Source: Pontixanthobacter aquaemixtae (GTDB lineage: Bacteria; Pseudomonadota; Alphaproteobacteria; Sphingomonadales; Sphingomonadaceae). Taken from it: a stretch of 64,000 nucleotides of DNA. A program made the position numbers and the translations under genes. The stretch's first letter is position 1, and the number at the start of each line of letters is the position of its first letter. The stretch spans positions 336,001-400,000 of the forward strand of contig NZ_WTYX01000001.1 of assembly GCF_009827395.1 (NCBI RefSeq). Reading direction: 5' to 3'. Shown piece after piece: positions 1 through 8,939 of this stretch. Under the pieces are notes generated by a model that worked only from the letters and a program-made list of their open reading frames with translations, was not told the origin of the DNA and did not search any database.

Positions 1-1
1 C

Positions 2-322
2 GTTGCAGGGCGATGGGTGGGCAAGCTTCGCCGTGCTTCCGCGCAATTCCGCAGCGGCTTCGATTCGCTGGTTCGCGAGGCGGAGCTGGAGGAAATGGAG
101 AAAAAGTGGAAAGAGCAAAACGCCAAGATCATGGCGGAAACGCCCGAGGGTGAAATGGGCCCGTTACCGTCAGCTGATTACGGGCAGGCTCCGGCAGGCG
201 ACGGACAGCCTGATGATTTGCTTGCCGATGTGCAGGGGGCTTCTGCAGCAGACAAGGCCACTGATGAGCCCACACAGACGGATGAGCCGACACTCCCGCT
301 AGAAAAGCCGGGGAAGCCCTGA
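2..322 (+). CDS. tatB: Sec-independent (Tat) translocase subunit TatB, C-terminal part
   Basis: The gene is cut by the left edge of the window; the reading frame is open from base 2 to the TGA at 320-322. The first visible residues (VAGRWVGKLRRAS) look like the end of the TatB amphipathic helix. They are followed by a charged helix (EAELEEMEKKWKEQ) and a long acidic, low-complexity tail, which is normal for TatB. TatB works with TatC in the inner membrane to recognise twin-arginine signal peptides of folded proteins. The tatC start lies 3 nt after this stop, so the two are co-transcribed. The N-terminal membrane segment is outside the window, so TatA versus TatB rests on the long tail and the adjacency to tatC. 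Confidence 0.85.
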   Translation, partial: VAGRWVGKLRRASAQFRSGFDSLVREAELEEMEKKWKEQNAKIMAETPEGEMGPLPSADYGQAPAGDGQPDDLLADVQGASAADKATDEPTQTDEPTLPLEKPGKP

Positions 323-325
323 ACC

Positions 326-1117
326 ATGGCGCTGGGCATATCCGATATCGATGAAACGCAGGCCCCGCTGCTCGATCATCTGGTGGAGTTGCGCGCGCGC
401 CTGGTCCGCTGCGTGTTGGCTCTGGTGGCGGCGTTCGGAATTTGCCTTTATTTCGCCGACCCGATTCTGGGCTTTCTGATCCAGCCGCTCAAAAGCGCCT
501 TCCCCGATGGGGAGGGGCAGCTGATCTTCACCAAATTGTACGAAGTGTTCTTCGTGCAGCTCAAGGTCGCCTTGTTCGCCGGGTTCTGCATCAGCTTCCC
601 CTATATTGCCAACCAGCTTTGGGCGTTTGTTGCCCCGGGGCTCTACGCCAAAGAGAAGCGCGCATTTCTGCCGTTTTTGCTGCTGACACCGCTGCTATTT
701 ATCGCGGGGGCCAGTCTGGCCTATTATGTCGTCATGCCGACTGCATTCCGTTGGTTCATCGGCTTTGAAGGAACAGTAGGCGGTCTGGAAATAGAAGCTC
801 TGCCCGCTGCCAATGAATATCTCGGCCTGGTGATGCAGTTCATTCTGGCTTTCGGAATATGCTTCCTGCTGCCGGTGCTGCTTCTGCTGCTGCATCGTGC
901 GGGAATAGTGACGCGAACACAGCTTGCCAGCGCCCGCCGCTATATCATCGTAGGTGTGGTGGCGCTGGCTGCGATCGTTACGCCGCCGGACCCGGGATCG
1001 CAGCTGATTCTGGCTATCCCGCTCTTGTTGCTGTTTGAAGGATCATTGCTGATCATGCGGCTGACCGAACGCAAGGCCGCCAAGGACGCTACCGAGAAGC
1101 CGGTTGAAGAGGCTTAA
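326..1117 (+). CDS. tatC: Sec-independent protein translocase TatC
   Basis: This 263-residue polytopic membrane protein is of normal TatC length, with about six hydrophobic segments. It is the core receptor of the twin-arginine pathway and binds the RR signal peptide. The N-terminal cytoplasmic motif HLVELRARL (about residues 18-26) carries the conserved Glu21. A second conserved acidic site lies in the first cytoplasmic loop (GLYAKEKR, Glu110). The ATG follows the tatB stop by 3 nt. The C-terminal tail is short and charged. Identity is secure from motif, length and context. Confidence 0.96.
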   Translation: MALGISDIDETQAPLLDHLVELRARLVRCVLALVAAFGICLYFADPILGFLIQPLKSAFPDGEGQLIFTKLYEVFFVQLKVALFAGFCISFPYIANQLWAFVAPGLYAKEKRAFLPFLLLTPLLFIAGASLAYYVVMPTAFRWFIGFEGTVGGLEIEALPAANEYLGLVMQFILAFGICFLLPVLLLLLHRAGIVTRTQLASARRYIIVGVVALAAIVTPPDPGSQLILAIPLLLLFEGSLLIMRLTERKAAKDATEKPVEEA

Positions 1118-1167
1118 CAGGCCGGCGAATCGGCCTGGCGACAGCCAAACCACATTTGCAACACGCA

Positions 1168-1198
1168 CAAAAAAGGCGAGGCCCGCAGGCCTCGCCTT
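1168..1198 (-). terminator. Intrinsic terminator of the small exported-protein gene
   Basis: There is a perfect 11-bp stem (1173-1183 with 1188-1198) and a 4-nt loop. Read on the minus strand it is followed by a run of six T (from the A-run at 1169-1174, which overlaps the foot of the stem). It lies 25 nt past the stop of the minus-strand gene at 1223-1450. It also sits between that gene and the convergent tatC, so it may work in both directions, although the plus side lacks a good T-tract. Confidence 0.85.
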
Positions 1199-1222
1199 GA
1201 ATGTTTTCAACTCAGACCGTTG

Positions 1223-1450
1223 TTACGGGCTGGTTGGTGCGTCGTCTTCGTTACCACCGGCGATGATGATGCCAGCGATAATTGCCGCAGCAGCAAGAAT
1301 AGCGAGGATGATGCCAGCGCCGCCCGAATCTTCACCGAGATTGCTTTCTTCAGCAGTCGGTGCAGCAGCACGGTCAGCGTTCTGTGCGAGAGCTGGCGAT
1401 GCTGCCAGCGAAACTGCTGCAGTAGCAGCCAGTAGATTACGGAACTTCAT
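1223..1450 (-). CDS. Small exported single-pass membrane protein of unknown function
   Basis: The product has 75 residues. An N-terminal signal peptide (KFRNLLAATAAVSLAASPALA, cleavage after about residue 22) is followed by a short polar stretch. Then come a Gly/Ala/Ile-rich hydrophobic segment (about residues 44-66) and an acidic tail (GGNEDDAPTSP). The ATG has a good Shine-Dalgarno sequence (AGGAGA, about 8 nt upstream), and the gene has its own strong terminator, so it is very probably expressed. No family is recognised. If the signal peptide is removed, the mature product would be a roughly 53-residue membrane-anchored or membrane-active peptide. Confidence 0.75.
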   Translation of the reverse strand: MKFRNLLAATAAVSLAASPALAQNADRAAAPTAEESNLGEDSGGAGIILAILAAAAIIAGIIIAGGNEDDAPTSP

Positions 1451-1772
1451 TTCAAACGTCTCCTCAGAGCTCTAGTTTTGTTCAAACTCTCCGCTTCACT
1501 AGGGCAGTCAGCGTACCGAGGCAAGCCCAAAGTTCGTAACGGTTTGTCAAATATGTTACCGGATTGTAACACTTATCCTAGTTAATCGTCACCACAAATG
1601 TGGTCGGCGCGATGCTTCTATTCCCAAAAACTCAGGTGCCGAAGCGAACCTCGTCACCATCTCGGGCTGCTTTGCGTAGATATCGTTACGGTAGGGTTAA
1701 CGTCCCCATAAATTTGGGTTTTTAGGATAAGCCGTGGGATTCTGCGGATATTCCGAGTGATATTCGGGCGGA
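1451..1772. other. Non-coding gap between the small exported protein gene and the amidohydrolase gene
   Basis: This 322-nt gap has no convincing gene. It holds the ribosome binding site of the small gene at its left edge. A perfect TTGACA on the minus strand at 1550-1545 could be a -35 element for that gene, but no good -10 element follows at the usual distance. The short CCCA/TGGG hairpin with a T-run near 1709-1724 is too weak to call a terminator. Confidence 0.4.
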
Positions 1773-3428
1773 TCAATCGGCCGCGAAGACCTCTTTCCCG
1801 CCGACCCAGGTCGACAGCACCTTCGTTTCGCGGATGGATTCGGGGGAAGCGAGCATCGGGTCGCGGTCGATCAGGACAAAATCGGCGCGTTCACCTGCCA
1901 CCAGCCTTCCGAATCGCCCTTCGGCGAATCCGGCAAATGCGCCCGAGGATGTGAATCCGGCCAATGCCTGCTCGCGGCTGACGGCTTCTTGCGGGCGCCA
2001 TCCACCAAATGGTTGACCGTCCGGACCTGTACGAGAGATTGCCGCGGCAATCCCGGCAAAAGGATCGGGCGATTCGACCGGCGCGTCTGAACCAAACGCC
2101 AATGGAGCCCCGGTCGATTGAATTGTGCGCCACGCATAGGCGCCTTCCAGCCGAGGTGGGTCTAGCCGTGCCTCTGCCATTGTCCGGTCGGACGTCTGGT
2201 GAACCGGCTGCATCGAAGCAATGATCCCGTGATCGGCAAATTTCGCGAGATCGGCTGGGTCAACCACTTGCGCATGTTCGATACGCCAGCGGCGATCACC
2301 GTCATATGTTCCGGACAATTCGCTGACCGCGCTCAAAACTTCAGCATTTGCCGCATCGCCGATTGCGTGGATCGCCAGCTGGAATTTGTCGAGCGCGGCG
2401 CGGCTCATCAAATTGCGCAGCTGAGCGCCGGTTTTGAGCGGCAGTCCGGTGTTGCCGGCTTCATCAGCATAGGGTGCTTTGAGCCACGCCCCACGAGAGC
2501 CCAAAGCTCCGTCGAGATAGAGCTTCACCCCGTTGATCCGCAGCTTGTCGTCATAGAGCCACTGGCTGGGGCCAGGGCCGCCGATCAGTTCCATTGCCTC
2601 AACGCCCGAAGCGTACGACATGATCCGAAGCTGCAGCCAGCCACCATCGCCAGCGCGGCGGAAGGATTGCCAGTCTTCGATGCTGGTGCCCATATCGGCA
2701 ACCGCGGTCACCCCCATCGAAAGCAGGATTTCCTGCGCTTTGGACAAGGCCAGATCGCGATCTTCGGGCCGCGGGGCGGGAACTACGCGCTGTACAAGCT
2801 CGCTCGCATTATCGACAAATATTCCGGAAGGTTGACGGCTTCCGCCGACGCGTTCGATCCGCCCACCGGCGGGCGCTTGAGACGAAGCGCTAACACCGGC
2901 GATTTCCATCGCCCGGCTATTCGCCCAGCCAGCATGGCCATCTACTCTTTCCAGCCAAACGGGACGGTCCGAGACAACAGCATCCAATTCCGCAGCGGTA
3001 GGGAAACGGCCAAGGCCCCATTTTTCCTGATTCCATCCGCGTCCGATAATCCAGCGACTGGCTGGATTGGCGGCGGCGTATTCAGCGATCTTGGCTTGCG
3101 CTTCTTCGAGCGATCCGGTGTCCGACAAATCCAGCGTCAACGCGCCGAAGCCAATACCCATTACGTGCAAATGCGAATCGATCAGCCCGGGAATGACATA
3201 TTGCCCTTTTCCGTCGTAACGAAAATCGGTGACGGGCAACTTGTCGCCGTGATCCAGCACTTGCTTGATCCTGCCGTCATCGTCGATCCACAGCGCGACG
3301 AACCGCTGCAACTTGCCATCTTCGCCGATGGTAATGCCCTGAATATTGTCGACGATTATGTCAGCCGAAGCAGGGCTTGCAAATAGCGCTGCAGCGGCGG
3401 CGAATGCCGTGAAAATGCGTTTGATCAT
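1773..3428 (-). CDS. Exported amidohydrolase, YtcJ-like (Amidohydro_3)
   Basis: The 551-residue product has a clear signal peptide (cleavage after about residue 22, PASA), so it acts in the periplasm or outside the cell. It is a metal-dependent amidohydrolase. Visible features are the strand-1 metal motif HLH (His86 and His88 in GLIDSHLHVMG), the family signature KLYLDGALGSRGAWL, the later ligands in AIHAIGDAAN and RIEHAQVV, and the final Asp in AFGSDAPVESPDPF. Members of this group hydrolyse amides or formamides, but the substrate cannot be told from sequence. It lies 19 nt downstream of the next minus-strand gene (3448-4338) and is probably in the same transcript. Confidence 0.87.
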   Translation of the reverse strand: MIKRIFTAFAAAAALFASPASADIIVDNIQGITIGEDGKLQRFVALWIDDDGRIKQVLDHGDKLPVTDFRYDGKGQYVIPGLIDSHLHVMGIGFGALTLDLSDTGSLEEAQAKIAEYAAANPASRWIIGRGWNQEKWGLGRFPTAAELDAVVSDRPVWLERVDGHAGWANSRAMEIAGVSASSQAPAGGRIERVGGSRQPSGIFVDNASELVQRVVPAPRPEDRDLALSKAQEILLSMGVTAVADMGTSIEDWQSFRRAGDGGWLQLRIMSYASGVEAMELIGGPGPSQWLYDDKLRINGVKLYLDGALGSRGAWLKAPYADEAGNTGLPLKTGAQLRNLMSRAALDKFQLAIHAIGDAANAEVLSAVSELSGTYDGDRRWRIEHAQVVDPADLAKFADHGIIASMQPVHQTSDRTMAEARLDPPRLEGAYAWRTIQSTGAPLAFGSDAPVESPDPFAGIAAAISRTGPDGQPFGGWRPQEAVSREQALAGFTSSGAFAGFAEGRFGRLVAGERADFVLIDRDPMLASPESIRETKVLSTWVGGKEVFAAD

Positions 3429-3447
3429 TTATTCTGTTCCGTCGATT

Positions 3448-4338
3448 CTAGCGTGGCAATCTGCGTATCAGCGAACTGGTATCCTGTCGCCCGCCATCCA
3501 TTTCCTGAATGTCTTTATAGAAGCTATCGACCAATCGCGACACCGGGCTGTCGAGGCCCAGCCGGTCCGCTTCTTCCAGCGCATAGGCCAGATCCTTGCG
3601 CATCCAATCGACCGCAAAGCCGAAGTCAAATTCATTCCGGACCATCGTGTGCCAGCGATTTTCCATTTGCCAACTTTGTGCAGCGCCGCCCGAGATCGCT
3701 TCAAAAACCTTGTCGGCGTCAATGCCCGATGCCTGCGTCAGGCGGATCGCTTCGCTTAGCCCGCCTAGGACACCGGCAATGCACATCTGGTTGGCCATCT
3801 TGGCAGTCTGCCCGGCACCGGCGCCGCCAACATGAACGATCCGCTTGCCATAGGCCCGTATGACCGGATCGGCGCGGGTGAATGCTTCTGCCGTCCCGCC
3901 GCACATGATCGCCAGCGCGCCATTTTCAGCGCCCGCTTGCCCGCCGGAGACCGGCGCATCGATCGCCAAGACTCCGTGCTTCTGGCTGGCTTCGTCGATT
4001 GTGCGCGCCATTTTGGCGGAGACTGTTGTGTGGTCGATCAGCAGCGTCCCTTCTGCCATCGATTGCAGCGCGCCGTCGCTGCCCGTCAGCACTTCGGCGA
4101 CATCATCGTCGTTTCCAACGCATGAAATGACCACATCGACACCCGATGCAGCTTGCGCCGGAGAGCTTGCTATGTCGGTGCTCAGCCCGGCGGCGGCTTG
4201 CTTGGCCTGCCATGCCTCTGCGCGCGCTGCCGTGCGGTTGAATGCGATGACGCGGTGGCCTGCGCTGGCAAGATGGCCGGCCATTGGCCCGCCCATCACA
4301 CCCAGCCCGATAAATCCGATTGTCAGTTTTTCATCCAT
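3448..4338 (-). CDS. NAD(P)-dependent beta-hydroxyacid dehydrogenase (3-hydroxyisobutyrate dehydrogenase family)
   Basis: The product has 296 residues, typical of the family. The Rossmann motif GFIGLGVMGGPMAGHL is at the N terminus, the substrate motif DAPVSGGQAGAENG is mid-protein, and the catalytic Lys lies in GAGQTAKMANQ. These enzymes oxidise beta-hydroxyacids such as 3-hydroxyisobutyrate (valine breakdown) or reduce tartronate semialdehyde or glyoxylate. Specificity is not visible. The ATG at 4338 is preferred over an in-frame GTG two codons upstream. The gene diverges from ilvA, with about 100 nt of shared promoter space. Confidence 0.87.
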   Translation of the reverse strand: MDEKLTIGFIGLGVMGGPMAGHLASAGHRVIAFNRTAARAEAWQAKQAAAGLSTDIASSPAQAASGVDVVISCVGNDDDVAEVLTGSDGALQSMAEGTLLIDHTTVSAKMARTIDEASQKHGVLAIDAPVSGGQAGAENGALAIMCGGTAEAFTRADPVIRAYGKRIVHVGGAGAGQTAKMANQMCIAGVLGGLSEAIRLTQASGIDADKVFEAISGGAAQSWQMENRWHTMVRNEFDFGFAVDWMRKDLAYALEEADRLGLDSPVSRLVDSFYKDIQEMDGGRQDTSSLIRRLPR

Positions 4339-4437
4339 GGCCACGGATTACGGCGTTTGCCGTGCAAAGCAAATGCATAGCGGACACAAACCAAACCAGT
4401 GTTCCCCACAGCCGCGTTTTCGCCTAACCCGCGATGC

Positions 4438-5712
4438 ATGACCGACAAAGCTTCCGATCTTCTGACGCTCGACCATGTGCGGGCAGCGGCTGACCGCATC
4501 AAGGGCGCGGTTGTCCGCACGCCGACGATGCATTCGCGAACTTTGTCGGATATTACCGGCGCCGAAGTCTGGCTGAAGTTTGAAAACCTGCAATTCACTG
4601 CGGCCTATAAGGAACGCGGGGCGCTCAATGCCTTGTTGCAATTGCCCGAAGAACAGCGGTCACGCGGTGTCATTGCTGCGTCGGCCGGAAACCACTCGCA
4701 AGGACTTTCGTATCATGGTCGGCGGCTTGGAGTGCCGGTGACAATCGTCATGCCGTGCCCCACGCCAACGGTCAAAGTCATGCAAACCGAAGCCGTTGGC
4801 GGAAACGTGGTTTTGCATGGAGAGACCTTCGACGATGCCTATGCCCATGCACGCAAGCTGGAGACCGAACGCGGGCTGACATTTGTTCATCCGTTTGACG
4901 AACCGAATGTTGCGGCGGGGCAGGGGACAGTCGGGCTCGAAATGCTCGAAGATGTGCCCGATCTTGATATGATCGTCGTGCCTGTAGGCGGCGGGGGATT
5001 GGTGTCCGGTGTTTCAGTCGCGGCCAAAGGGCTGAAATCCGACATCAAGGTGATCGGTGTGCAGACGGCAGAATTCCCCGCGTTTTACGAGCTGTTCACC
5101 GGCAAGCAGATTTCCGGGCGAGGGCTGACATTGGCTGAAGGCATCGCGGTCAAAGAACCGGGCTTTTTCACCCGCGATATCGGCAAGCAATTCATCGACG
5201 AAATGCGCGTCGTCAAGGAATCGGCCATCGAAGAGGCCATCTCGCTGCTTCTCGATATAGAGAAAACCGTGGTAGAAGGGGCCGGTGCTGTCGGGCTCGC
5301 GACTTTGCTTCCGCCCGCCAATGGCGTGCCCCGCAAAGAATTTGAAGGCAAGAAAATCGGCGTCATTCTGACCGGCGGAAATATTGAACAACGCTTTCTC
5401 GCCAATGTAATCCTGCGCAACCTTGTGCGATCCGGGCGGATTAGTCGGGTCAGCATGATCCTTGATGATCGCGCGGGCGCGCTGCAGCAAGCGACCGGGA
5501 TATTTGCCGAGCACAATGCCAATATCATCGAGGTTACGCACCAGCGGATTTTCGGCAATTTGTCGGCCAAGAACATTCAAACCGACATCGAGTTTGAAGT
5601 GCGGGACAAGGCTGCGCGCGACCGGCTGCTTCAGGCATTGGGCGAAGCAGGCTACCGCTTTGACCTGATCAAACTGCAAGGCAAAACTGCGAGCAAGTTC
5701 AGCAGCAATTGA
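4438..5712 (+). CDS. ilvA: Threonine ammonia-lyase with C-terminal ACT domain
   Basis: This 424-residue PLP enzyme deaminates threonine to 2-oxobutanoate, the entry to isoleucine synthesis or threonine breakdown. The PLP lysine is Lys58 in AAYKERGALN. The glycine loop that holds the PLP phosphate is GGGGLVSG. A single ACT-type regulatory domain occupies about residues 330-424 (start SMILDDRAGALQQATGIF). That layout, shorter than the two-domain IlvA of E. coli, is common in alphaproteobacteria. The ATG at 4438 fits the family start; an upstream in-frame ATG at 4399 would add 13 unlikely residues. Biosynthetic versus catabolic role is not settled. Confidence 0.9.
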   Translation: MTDKASDLLTLDHVRAAADRIKGAVVRTPTMHSRTLSDITGAEVWLKFENLQFTAAYKERGALNALLQLPEEQRSRGVIAASAGNHSQGLSYHGRRLGVPVTIVMPCPTPTVKVMQTEAVGGNVVLHGETFDDAYAHARKLETERGLTFVHPFDEPNVAAGQGTVGLEMLEDVPDLDMIVVPVGGGGLVSGVSVAAKGLKSDIKVIGVQTAEFPAFYELFTGKQISGRGLTLAEGIAVKEPGFFTRDIGKQFIDEMRVVKESAIEEAISLLLDIEKTVVEGAGAVGLATLLPPANGVPRKEFEGKKIGVILTGGNIEQRFLANVILRNLVRSGRISRVSMILDDRAGALQQATGIFAEHNANIIEVTHQRIFGNLSAKNIQTDIEFEVRDKAARDRLLQALGEAGYRFDLIKLQGKTASKFSSN

Positions 5713-5926
5713 TCTGCAGCACGATTTTCTGTTCTGTCCGTTAGCTTTGTCCCGGCGAGTTGGCACAATCCGGCACAGCTTTTTTCCGGCCCGAGAAATT
5801 GTGCAAAATAATCAATCGTTAACCGAGTTATTTGGTTAAGGACCTTTTACCGACCGTCCTGCGCATGCATAAAGAGAGGCCTAGATTATCCGACCGATTC
5901 TAATGCTTGAGGACAGATAAACCGTC

Positions 5927-6787
5927 GTGACGGCCCCCGTTCGCTTTCCCCGTTTCTTTGTGACAACGCCTGCGCCTTGCCCGTATTTGCCGGGAAAGAG
6001 CGAGCGCAAAGTGTTCACCGAGCTCAAAGGCGACAATGCCGATCAACTGAACGAAGCGCTGGGGCGGATCGGATTCAGGCGCAGCCAGACGGTGGCCTAT
6101 CGGCCAAGCTGTGCCGATTGCAATGCGTGCGTTTCGGTTCGCGTAGTGGCAGACGAGTTCACGCCCAGTTCAACACAGCGCCGCAATTTGCGCCGCAACG
6201 GAGATCTGGTCGCAACCGAATGCCGTCCATGGGCGACCGAGGAACAATTCGAACTTTTGCAGCGTTATCTGGGCGTGCGCCATCCGGGCGGCGGCATGGC
6301 CTCGATGGATGAAACTGACTACGCAGATATGGTTGAGCATACCCCGGTATCCAGCTATGTCATTGAATATAGGGAACCCTCTGACGGTGAAGAGCCCGGC
6401 CGATTGGTCGGAGCTTGCCTCACTGACAGGCAGGGTGACGGGTTGTCGATGATTTACAGCTTCTACGACCCTGAACATGAGTCGCGATCTGGTCTTGGTA
6501 ATTATATCATTCTTGAACACATTCGCCGGGCGGCGGAACAAGGCTTGGCCTACGCCTATCTCGGCTATTGGGTCGAAGGATCAGACCGGATGCGGTACAA
6601 GGTGCGTTACCGGCCGCTCGAACGGCTTACCCGCGAAGGGTGGCGGCGCCTCAGCCGTGAAGAGCAGGACGCGCTTATCTCTGACACAGCGAGCAAGCAG
6701 CGCGCTGAACGAAGCGCCGGTGGCACCGCCTCGAAAGATGGAGACCGGGCGCAGTACTCCGCGCAAAGCGACAGCGCAGCCGGTTAA
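5927..6787 (+). CDS. bpt: Aspartate/glutamate leucyltransferase (bacterial N-end rule)
   Basis: The 286-residue product is related to eukaryotic ATE1. It transfers Leu from Leu-tRNA to N-terminal Asp or Glu and so marks proteins for ClpS-ClpAP. The N-terminal domain carries the conserved Cys-rich segment ([17 protein letters not shown], then [15 protein letters not shown]). The C-terminal GNAT-like domain includes [12 protein letters not shown] and [17 protein letters not shown]. The start is GTG at 5927, with GAGGA about 12 nt upstream. The 3' end (6738-6787) overlaps the proposed tamA start region by 50 nt. Confidence 0.93.
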   Translation: MTAPVRFPRFFVTTPAPCPYLPGKSERKVFTELKGDNADQLNEALGRIGFRRSQTVAYRPSCADCNACVSVRVVADEFTPSSTQRRNLRRNGDLVATECRPWATEEQFELLQRYLGVRHPGGGMASMDETDYADMVEHTPVSSYVIEYREPSDGEEPGRLVGACLTDRQGDGLSMIYSFYDPEHESRSGLGNYIILEHIRRAAEQGLAYAYLGYWVEGSDRMRYKVRYRPLERLTREGWRRLSREEQDALISDTASKQRAERSAGGTASKDGDRAQYSAQSDSAAG

Positions 6788-8939
6788 CAAGCCTCGCTTG
6801 GACCAGGCCCAAGCGATTGGGCAATGGTTGGCCTATGCTGCTGCGGGATCCCTGATGTTGGCGGCGCAGCCTGTTTTCGCGCAAGACCCGACAGGGATGA
6901 GCCTCGACGATCTTATTCCCGAAGAAGCAGTCGAAAACCCCGAGGAGTGGGCAAGCGACCCCGAAGCAGAGATTTCGCCAGAGACTGATGAGACGCCGCT
7001 TCAACCCGATACGCCGATGACCGAAATGCCGTCTTTGACGGTTGAATGGCCAGACGATCTTGACTTGCCGCCGCTAGAGCGGCTGGAGCCCGATGTTGAT
7101 GTCCGCTTCGCTGACACAGATTTGCCTCCGCTTCCCGAACTTCCCGATGCGACGCTGGTCAAAGTCGGCAGCGACCTGGTGTTGGCATTTCCAAATGACA
7201 CGCAGAACTTCTCTGTTCGAGAGGAGTTTATTGGCCGGTTCCGCTCGCTTTCGACCGTCGCGGATTTGTCCAACGGAGAGGAGAATATCGCCCAGCTTGC
7301 GGCGCGCGCGCGAGCCGATCAGGAACTGCTCGACGAAATGCTGCGCGTCTATGGCTATTACGATGCGCAAGTGATCCGCACCGTTGGCGGACTGAGGCCG
7401 GGGCAGGACACCGCCGATACCGATCCGGTGGTCCGTTTCGACATTATCCCCGGGCCCCGTTACCGTTTTGGTGCGATTGATCTGGGCAATCTCGACGCGG
7501 CACCGGACTATCCGATGCTGCGCAGCGTTTTCGAGATTGAAACCGGCGATCCGGTGTCGAGCGACAAGATCGTCGAAGAACAGCTCGATCTCGACATGGC
7601 GCTTGGCGAAAACGGTTATCCCTTTGCCGAAATCGGTGAGGCCGATCTGCTGATCGACCACAGCGAAACGCGCGGCGATCTGACGCTGCCGGTCGAACCG
7701 AAGGGCAAATACCGCTTTGGCGAGGTGGTGAGTTCGGATCCCGATTTTCTCTCGGGCAGACATCTGGCCTCGATTGCGCGTTTCGAAGCGGGGGACATCT
7801 TCCAGCGCAGTCTAGAGCTTGACTTGCGGCGGGCAATCACCGCCACCGGGCTGGTTTCTTCGGTTTCGGTTACACCGCGTGAAGTCCAGCCGCCCTCCGG
7901 GGCCGAACCGGGCGTGGTGGCGCTCGATGTGGCGATGACCAAAGCGCCGCTGCGGACCATCGCCGGGGCCGTCGGCTATGGTTCCGAAGAAGGCTTCCGG
8001 ATCGCGGCAAGCTGGGAACACCGCAATTTCTTCCCGCCCGAAGGTTCGCTGAAATTTCGCGGGATCGCCGGTACGCGCGAACAATTGGCAGGTATTACAT
8101 TCCGCAAGAACAATTTTGGCGGGCGCGACAAGATCCTGACGCTCGATGCCTATGCCAGCACGATCGACAGCGATGCGTTCGATGCGCGCACAGCCGCCTT
8201 TGTCGCGACATATGAGCGGACATCCAATCTGCTTTTCCAAAAGCCACTTAGCTGGAGCGCGGGTTTTGAGGCGATTGCAACCAGCGAGCGCCCGGCCGCA
8301 GTGAACGGTGTAGTCCAGCCGCGCCAGACATTCTTCGTCGGCGCTTTGCCAGTCAGCGCCTTGCTCGATTCGACCGATGACCTTCTCAACCCCAAGGAAG
8401 GGTTCCGCATCGGAGGGCGGCTCTCGCCCGAAATTTCGCGCAGCAACGGGACCGAGAGTTTCTATCTGCGCGGCCAGTTTGACGCGAGTTACTATCAATC
8501 CGTAACCGACAAAGTGGTTGTGGCCGGGCGCACGCGCTTTGCCAGCATCCCCGGTACCGATCTCGCCAATATCGCACCGTCGCGCCGTCTCTATGCAGGC
8601 GGAGGCAGTTCGGTGCGTGGATATGGTTTCCAGGAAATCGGCCCGCGCGACGTTTTGGGGGAGCCAAGCGGCGGGCGTTCGCTGGTCGAATTCTCGCTCG
8701 AGGCGAGAGTGCAGACCGGCTTTATGGACGGTGCGGTGTCGGTAGTACCCTTTGTCGACGCGGGATCGGTCGGGCGCGGGACAACACCCGATTTTGACGA
8801 GATCAAATTCGGCGCGGGACTTGGCATTCGCTACGATACCGGCTTCGGCCCAATCCGCGTCGATGTTGGAGTGCCGCTCAATCCGGGGCCCAATGACAAT
8901 CCGGTGGCGGTATATGTTTCGCTTGGGCAAGCTTTCTGA
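6738..8939 (+). CDS. tamA: Outer membrane Omp85-family assembly factor TamA
   Basis: The product has about 733 residues. A signal-like segment ([20 protein letters not shown]) precedes a Pro/Asp/Glu-rich linker. POTRA-like repeats follow over about residues 150-400. The rest is a beta-barrel with the Omp85 loop-6 signature VRGYGF (in [12 protein letters not shown]) and a terminal aromatic residue (VSLGQAF). With TamB it forms the translocation and assembly module linking inner and outer membranes. The next gene is tamB, overlapping by one base (TGATG). The start is uncertain. ATG 6738 lies inside the bpt coding region; TTG 6798 is an alternative that keeps the whole signal peptide. Confidence 0.88.
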   Translation: METGRSTPRKATAQPVNKPRLDQAQAIGQWLAYAAAGSLMLAAQPVFAQDPTGMSLDDLIPEEAVENPEEWASDPEAEISPETDETPLQPDTPMTEMPSLTVEWPDDLDLPPLERLEPDVDVRFADTDLPPLPELPDATLVKVGSDLVLAFPNDTQNFSVREEFIGRFRSLSTVADLSNGEENIAQLAARARADQELLDEMLRVYGYYDAQVIRTVGGLRPGQDTADTDPVVRFDIIPGPRYRFGAIDLGNLDAAPDYPMLRSVFEIETGDPVSSDKIVEEQLDLDMALGENGYPFAEIGEADLLIDHSETRGDLTLPVEPKGKYRFGEVVSSDPDFLSGRHLASIARFEAGDIFQRSLELDLRRAITATGLVSSVSVTPREVQPPSGAEPGVVALDVAMTKAPLRTIAGAVGYGSEEGFRIAASWEHRNFFPPEGSLKFRGIAGTREQLAGITFRKNNFGGRDKILTLDAYASTIDSDAFDARTAAFVATYERTSNLLFQKPLSWSAGFEAIATSERPAAVNGVVQPRQTFFVGALPVSALLDSTDDLLNPKEGFRIGGRLSPEISRSNGTESFYLRGQFDASYYQSVTDKVVVAGRTRFASIPGTDLANIAPSRRLYAGGGSSVRGYGFQEIGPRDVLGEPSGGRSLVEFSLEARVQTGFMDGAVSVVPFVDAGSVGRGTTPDFDEIKFGAGLGIRYDTGFGPIRVDVGVPLNPGPNDNPVAVYVSLGQAF

